A stretch of 64,000 bases of DNA, taken from Nostoc sp. FACHB-110. GTDB lineage: Bacteria > Cyanobacteriota > Cyanobacteriia > Cyanobacteriales > Nostocaceae. The DNA lies in contig NZ_JACJRU010000011.1 in the NCBI RefSeq assembly GCF_014697425.1, positions 124,001-188,000 of the forward strand, given 5' to 3'. The notes under the pieces were generated by a model that saw nothing but the letters and a program-made list of their open reading frames with translations, ran no database searches and was not told the origin of the DNA. The position numbers were made by a program, and so were the translations under genes. Within the stretch, counting starts at the first letter, position 1. Every line of letters starts with the position of its first letter. This document shows, piece after piece, positions 61,585 to 64,000 of this stretch.

Positions 61585-61730
61585 TGCACCTAGCCCCAGC
61601 GAATGGAATTCGCGGCTATACAAACGAAGTCCGCCTACGCGGACTAACGCAATATCAAGGGTTTGGAACCCGCGCAGGCGGGTTTTGTCTGTGTAGCTGC
61701 GACTTCAGTCGCTTGGTGCAAGATATGTGT
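61585..61730. repeat. Interspersed repeat (GCGACTTCAGTCGC family), copy 3
   Basis: This copy matches the ends and core of 61203-61444 (TGCACCTAGCCCCAG, TCAAGGGTTTGGAACCCGCG, TTTTGTCTGTGTAGC) but has a different internal hairpin (GTCCGC.TACGCGGAC). The two copies are in the same orientation, and the copy at 48241 is inverted. Confidence 0.8.
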
Positions 61731-62160
61731 CAAGCTTTCTTAATTGCGAATTGGTATTTGTGCTATTAATCAATCGTAGTGGCGTGTCAACAAATAATTA
61801 GTAATATATGTGTTTCCTGTTCCTACCTTCACAAGTAAGTTCAAAAATAAAATAGAATTGCTATAGAAAAAGCAAAAAATCAAATAAAAGCCTGATATTT
61901 ATATTTATTTTTTGGTTGTAAATCAACACAAAAATCAACTAAATGTTTCACCAATTACCCATCTATTCTGGTTATATGGATCTACTATTAATGTAGAAGG
62001 AAATTTGAAAAAATGTGAAGATTATTAACACTAAGTATTAACTTTTATGATGCTGGTTAGGTGTTAATATCCAAAGCTCACAGTTTTCTCACAGTGGCTA
62101 CATCATGGTAACTTTTGATCGTCAATATAAGCTATGCGTCGCTGTTTGCAGGAGATAAGT

Positions 62161-62835
62161 ATGATGACGAGTAAATTCCGCAATCGCGCTGAGGCTGGCA
62201 AATTATTAGCGAAACAACTAACAAACTATGCTAACTTTAACAATCTGTTAGTGTTAGGTTTGCCCAGGGGTGGTGTACCAGTAGCATTTGAAATTGCTAA
62301 ACAATTGAACGCGCCGCTCGATATATGTTTAGTCAGAAAAATTGGTGTTCCCAACCATGAAGAACTGGCGATGGGTGCGATCGCCTCTGGTGGTGTGCGT
62401 GTTTTAAATTACGATGTCCTCAATAGTTTGAGTATTGATTGCCAAATTATTGACGAAGTGACAGCTAAGGAATTGCGGGAATTACAAAGACGCGATCGCG
62501 CTTACCGAGGCGAACGAGCTTTACCAGAGGTCAAAAATCATACCGTAATTTTAGTAGACGATGGTATTGCCACAGGTTCAACCATGCGCGCTGCGATCGC
62601 TATCTTGCAACCACAGCAACCTCAACACTTAATTGTAGCTGTTCCCGTTGCGCCACCTTCAACGTGCCAGCAATTAGAAACCGAAGTAGACAAAATAGTT
62701 TGTTTAGTTATGCCAGAGTCGCTGTATGCCATTGGTGCTTGGTATGACGACTTCTCACAAACTACCGATGCAGAAGTACGCGAGTTATTAGCCAGACAGT
62801 CAGATATTAGTAGAAATGCGGGTATGGGAGTGTAA
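62161..62835 (+). CDS. Phosphoribosyltransferase-domain protein
   Basis: The 224-residue protein has the type I phosphoribosyltransferase fold. The PRPP motif is in VILVDDGIATGSTMRAAIAI, with the N-terminal part FRNRAEAGKLLAKQLTNYAN and LVLGLPRGGVPVAFEIAKQL, and the C-terminal hood MPESLYAIGAWYDDFSQT. This subfamily is widespread, often annotated only as phosphoribosyltransferase, and its base is unknown. An upstream ATG at 62134 would add nine residues. I chose 62161 because CAGGAG lies 6 bases before it. A small gene follows after 44 bp. Confidence 0.88.
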   Translation: MMTSKFRNRAEAGKLLAKQLTNYANFNNLLVLGLPRGGVPVAFEIAKQLNAPLDICLVRKIGVPNHEELAMGAIASGGVRVLNYDVLNSLSIDCQIIDEVTAKELRELQRRDRAYRGERALPEVKNHTVILVDDGIATGSTMRAAIAILQPQQPQHLIVAVPVAPPSTCQQLETEVDKIVCLVMPESLYAIGAWYDDFSQTTDAEVRELLARQSDISRNAGMGV

Positions 62836-62879
62836 GTAAGTTTCAGTAAATTAACGGTTTCATCAAGGAGTAATTTACT

Positions 62880-63074
62880 ATGCTAGTTGAAACTGATGGC
62901 GATCGCAATGTCAAGTCACCGTTAGAAAAAGAAGTTTTAGAAGGGGAAGAACTGCGATCGCAATTATTAAAAGTCCAAGCACCAGCAACCATGCATGAAT
63001 GGTTACGCACTGGGATATCACCCCCAAATACTTTGCTGAAGCCAGCAAATTTTAATGGCAAGCAGAATCTATAG
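62880..63074 (+). CDS. Small hypothetical protein downstream of the phosphoribosyltransferase
   Basis: The 64-residue frame has AAGGAG 9 bases before the ATG and lies 44 bp after the phosphoribosyltransferase, so it is probably co-transcribed. The sequence is acidic and helical in the first half (VKSPLEKEVLEGEELRSQLL) and ends with AMHEWLRTG-like and Pro/Asn-rich parts (TMHEWLRTGISPPNTLLKPA). I recognise no family. A hairpin repeat and a strong terminator follow. Confidence 0.6.
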   Translation: MLVETDGDRNVKSPLEKEVLEGEELRSQLLKVQAPATMHEWLRTGISPPNTLLKPANFNGKQNL

Positions 63075-63092
63075 TTATGTTGCCGAATATGT

Positions 63093-63117
63093 GGAGACGT
63101 TGCAATGCAATGTCTCT
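63093..63117. repeat. Palindromic hairpin repeat
   Basis: GGAGACGTTGCA and TGCAATGTCTCT form a near-perfect hairpin, the same family as 18139-18170 and 38411-38434. It lies 19 bp after the small gene. Confidence 0.6.
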
Positions 63118-63123
63118 ACTATG

Positions 63124-64000
63124 GTTTCCTTTTTTCACTTCATTCAATAGCAACAACAAAAATTCCTCTTTGTAGCAAAGAGGAATTTTTTGTTTCTATT
63201 AATTCCACTTCATTAAATAGAAGTGACGCAGCCTATAAGAAATTTACTACCAAGCCGAATATGGAGTTTCCATTAATTCCACTTCATTAAATAGAAGTGA
63301 CCCAAAAACAAAAAAACTCCGTATCAGAACTGTTACGAGAACAAGTTTCCATTAATTCCACTTCATTAAATAGAAGTGACAAAATGTTAATGCTCTTTAC
63401 TCTGATATTTATGAACCAAGTTTCCATTAATTCCACTTCATTAAATAGAAGTGACTTTAGCTACTATAGGTCTAACTAAAGCAATCGCTTCAACTGTTTC
63501 CATTAATTCCACTTCATTAAATAGAAGTGACCTAAAACGTGAAGTAATGCAAAACTTAAAGGTAACATTGTTTCCATTAATTCCACTTCATTAAATAGAA
63601 GTGACTCTGCTTAAGAGGCAGGACTCTAGCCAGTTGAGTTAGCAAGTTTCCATTAATTCCACTTCATTAAATAGAAGTGACCTTTAGATATACCTTACGA
63701 CCAACTACTTGAGAGGTATAGGGTTTCCATTAATTCCACTTCATTAAATAGAAGTGACCTACTAAAACAATTTAAGAAAGCCCAAGTTGAATATCCTTAC
63801 GTTTCCATTAATTCCACTTCATTAAATAGAAGTGACTTTGCACTCGTAGGGCTAATAGCTACTCTTTGCAGTCGTGTTTCCATTAATTCCACTTCATTAA
63901 ATAGAAGTGACTTAACCTTCTCAATTGTCTCTTCTAGATTAAAGATTCTAGTTTCCATTAATTCCACTTCATTAAATAGAAGTGACTCTGATTTTAAAGT
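63124..64000 (-). CRISPR. CRISPR array, trailer-proximal part, continuing beyond the window
   Basis: Eleven 36-base repeats start at 63192, 63266, 63345, 63420, 63496, 63570, 63646, 63723, 63801, 63876 and 63951. On the plus strand they begin GTTTCCATTAATTCC and end AAATAGAAGTGAC, with CACTTC and GAAGTG as internal stem. Ten complete spacers are 38-43 bases (38, 43, 39, 40, 38, 40, 41, 42, 39, 39), and an eleventh is cut by the window edge. Read on the minus strand, the repeat ends ATTAATGGAAAC, the usual 3' end in cyanobacterial arrays, so I infer leftward transcription with the leader outside. The repeat at 63192 has one change, and a strongly decayed one lies at 63124-63157, as expected at a trailer. 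No cas gene is present, so the type is unknown. Confidence 0.95.
63158..63190. terminator. Bidirectional terminator at the CRISPR trailer end
   Basis: AAAAATTCCTCTTTG (63158-63172) and CAAAGAGGAATTTTT (63176-63190) form a perfect 15-bp stem with a TAG loop and T-runs on both strands. It can end the plus-strand gene pair and, on the minus strand, the CRISPR transcript. Confidence 0.85.

Larger units (their letters stand above)
60672..62160. other. 1.5-kb non-coding region with interspersed repeats
   Basis: Apart from the two repeat copies listed separately (61203-61444 and 61585-61730), this stretch is AT-rich. Several open frames exist but are composed of repeat sequence or lack start signals. 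The promoter of the phosphoribosyltransferase gene should lie near 62040-62140. No RNA gene was recognised. Confidence 0.5.

Noticed and set aside
61091..61769. Open frames of 121, 83 and 61 codons on the plus strand
   Set aside because: They translate the interspersed repeats at 61203-61444 and 61585-61730 and have no start signals.
63105..63479. Short plus-strand frames in the CRISPR array
   Set aside because: They are translations of CRISPR repeats and spacers.
63606..63645. Genuine tRNA gene within the CRISPR array
   Set aside because: Only D-arm and anticodon-arm-like parts are present, cut at spacer boundaries, with one base missing; it is a spacer.

Overview
The window is chromosomal DNA of a filamentous, heterocyst-forming cyanobacterium of the Nostoc/Anabaena type. 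The evidence is the frequent GCGATCGC (HIP1) octamer, a vanadium nitrogenase cluster with the fused vnfDG gene known from Anabaena, a heterocyst-type alternative terminal oxidase operon, a red/green phototaxis operon, PatA-type response regulators, and abundant short interspersed repeats. No rRNA or tRNA gene was found.

Layout. 1-2526: 5' part of a multi-PAS hybrid histidine kinase that runs off the left edge. 2.5-15.7 kb: mostly housekeeping genes (purT, a pentapeptide protein, a histidine kinase, an ABC-F ATPase, DUF1824, SPFH/prohibitin, an ABC exporter) and an overlapping XPB-helicase/Bax1-nuclease pair. 16.3-18.1 kb: a membrane histidine kinase. 18.2-22.4 kb: a probable zinc-limitation operon (hemB, FAD protein, COG0523 GTPase, folE) behind a double Fur-family palindrome. 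23.2-28.0 kb: a coiled-coil membrane protein and a succinyl-CoA-ligase-like pair whose alpha subunit lacks the phosphohistidine. 28.0-31.1 kb: small accessory genes, interspersed repeats and an antitoxin gene broken by a miniature element. 31.2-37.8 kb: vnfDG-vnfK-vnfE-vnfN. 38.5-42.3 kb: a signal-less ModA-like protein, a small membrane protein, an XRE regulator and long non-coding stretches. These carry a promoter-like module in three copies and a palindrome shared with the vnfDG upstream region. 42.3-46.4 kb: an oxidase operon with two DUF2231 proteins, a CuA-less CoxB, an A2-type CoxA and a truncated coxC. 46.4-48.0 kb: a metallophosphoesterase. 48.3-57.8 kb: a pixGHIJL-type phototaxis operon whose receptor has three red/green cyanobacteriochrome-type GAF domains. 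58.4-60.7 kb: a secreted or anchored peptidoglycan-binding/beta-propeller protein. 62.1-63.1 kb: a phosphoribosyltransferase and a small protein. 63.1-64.0 kb: the trailer end of a CRISPR array, without cas genes in the window.

How the parts fit. The vnf genes make the VFe protein and the scaffold for its cofactor when molybdenum is scarce. The oxidase next door is of a type thought to consume oxygen and protect nitrogenase in heterocysts. The region between them looks like a regulatory hub: candidate NtcA-type sites, repeated promoter-like blocks, palindromes, a repressor-like protein and an intracellular oxyanion-binding-like protein. This V-nitrogenase/oxidase island is the best candidate for an incompletely described system. 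Start sites were revised for hemB, the 23 kb coiled-coil gene, the phototaxis receptor, the phosphoribosyltransferase and coxC. Functional names rest on recognition of motifs and families by reading, without database searches.
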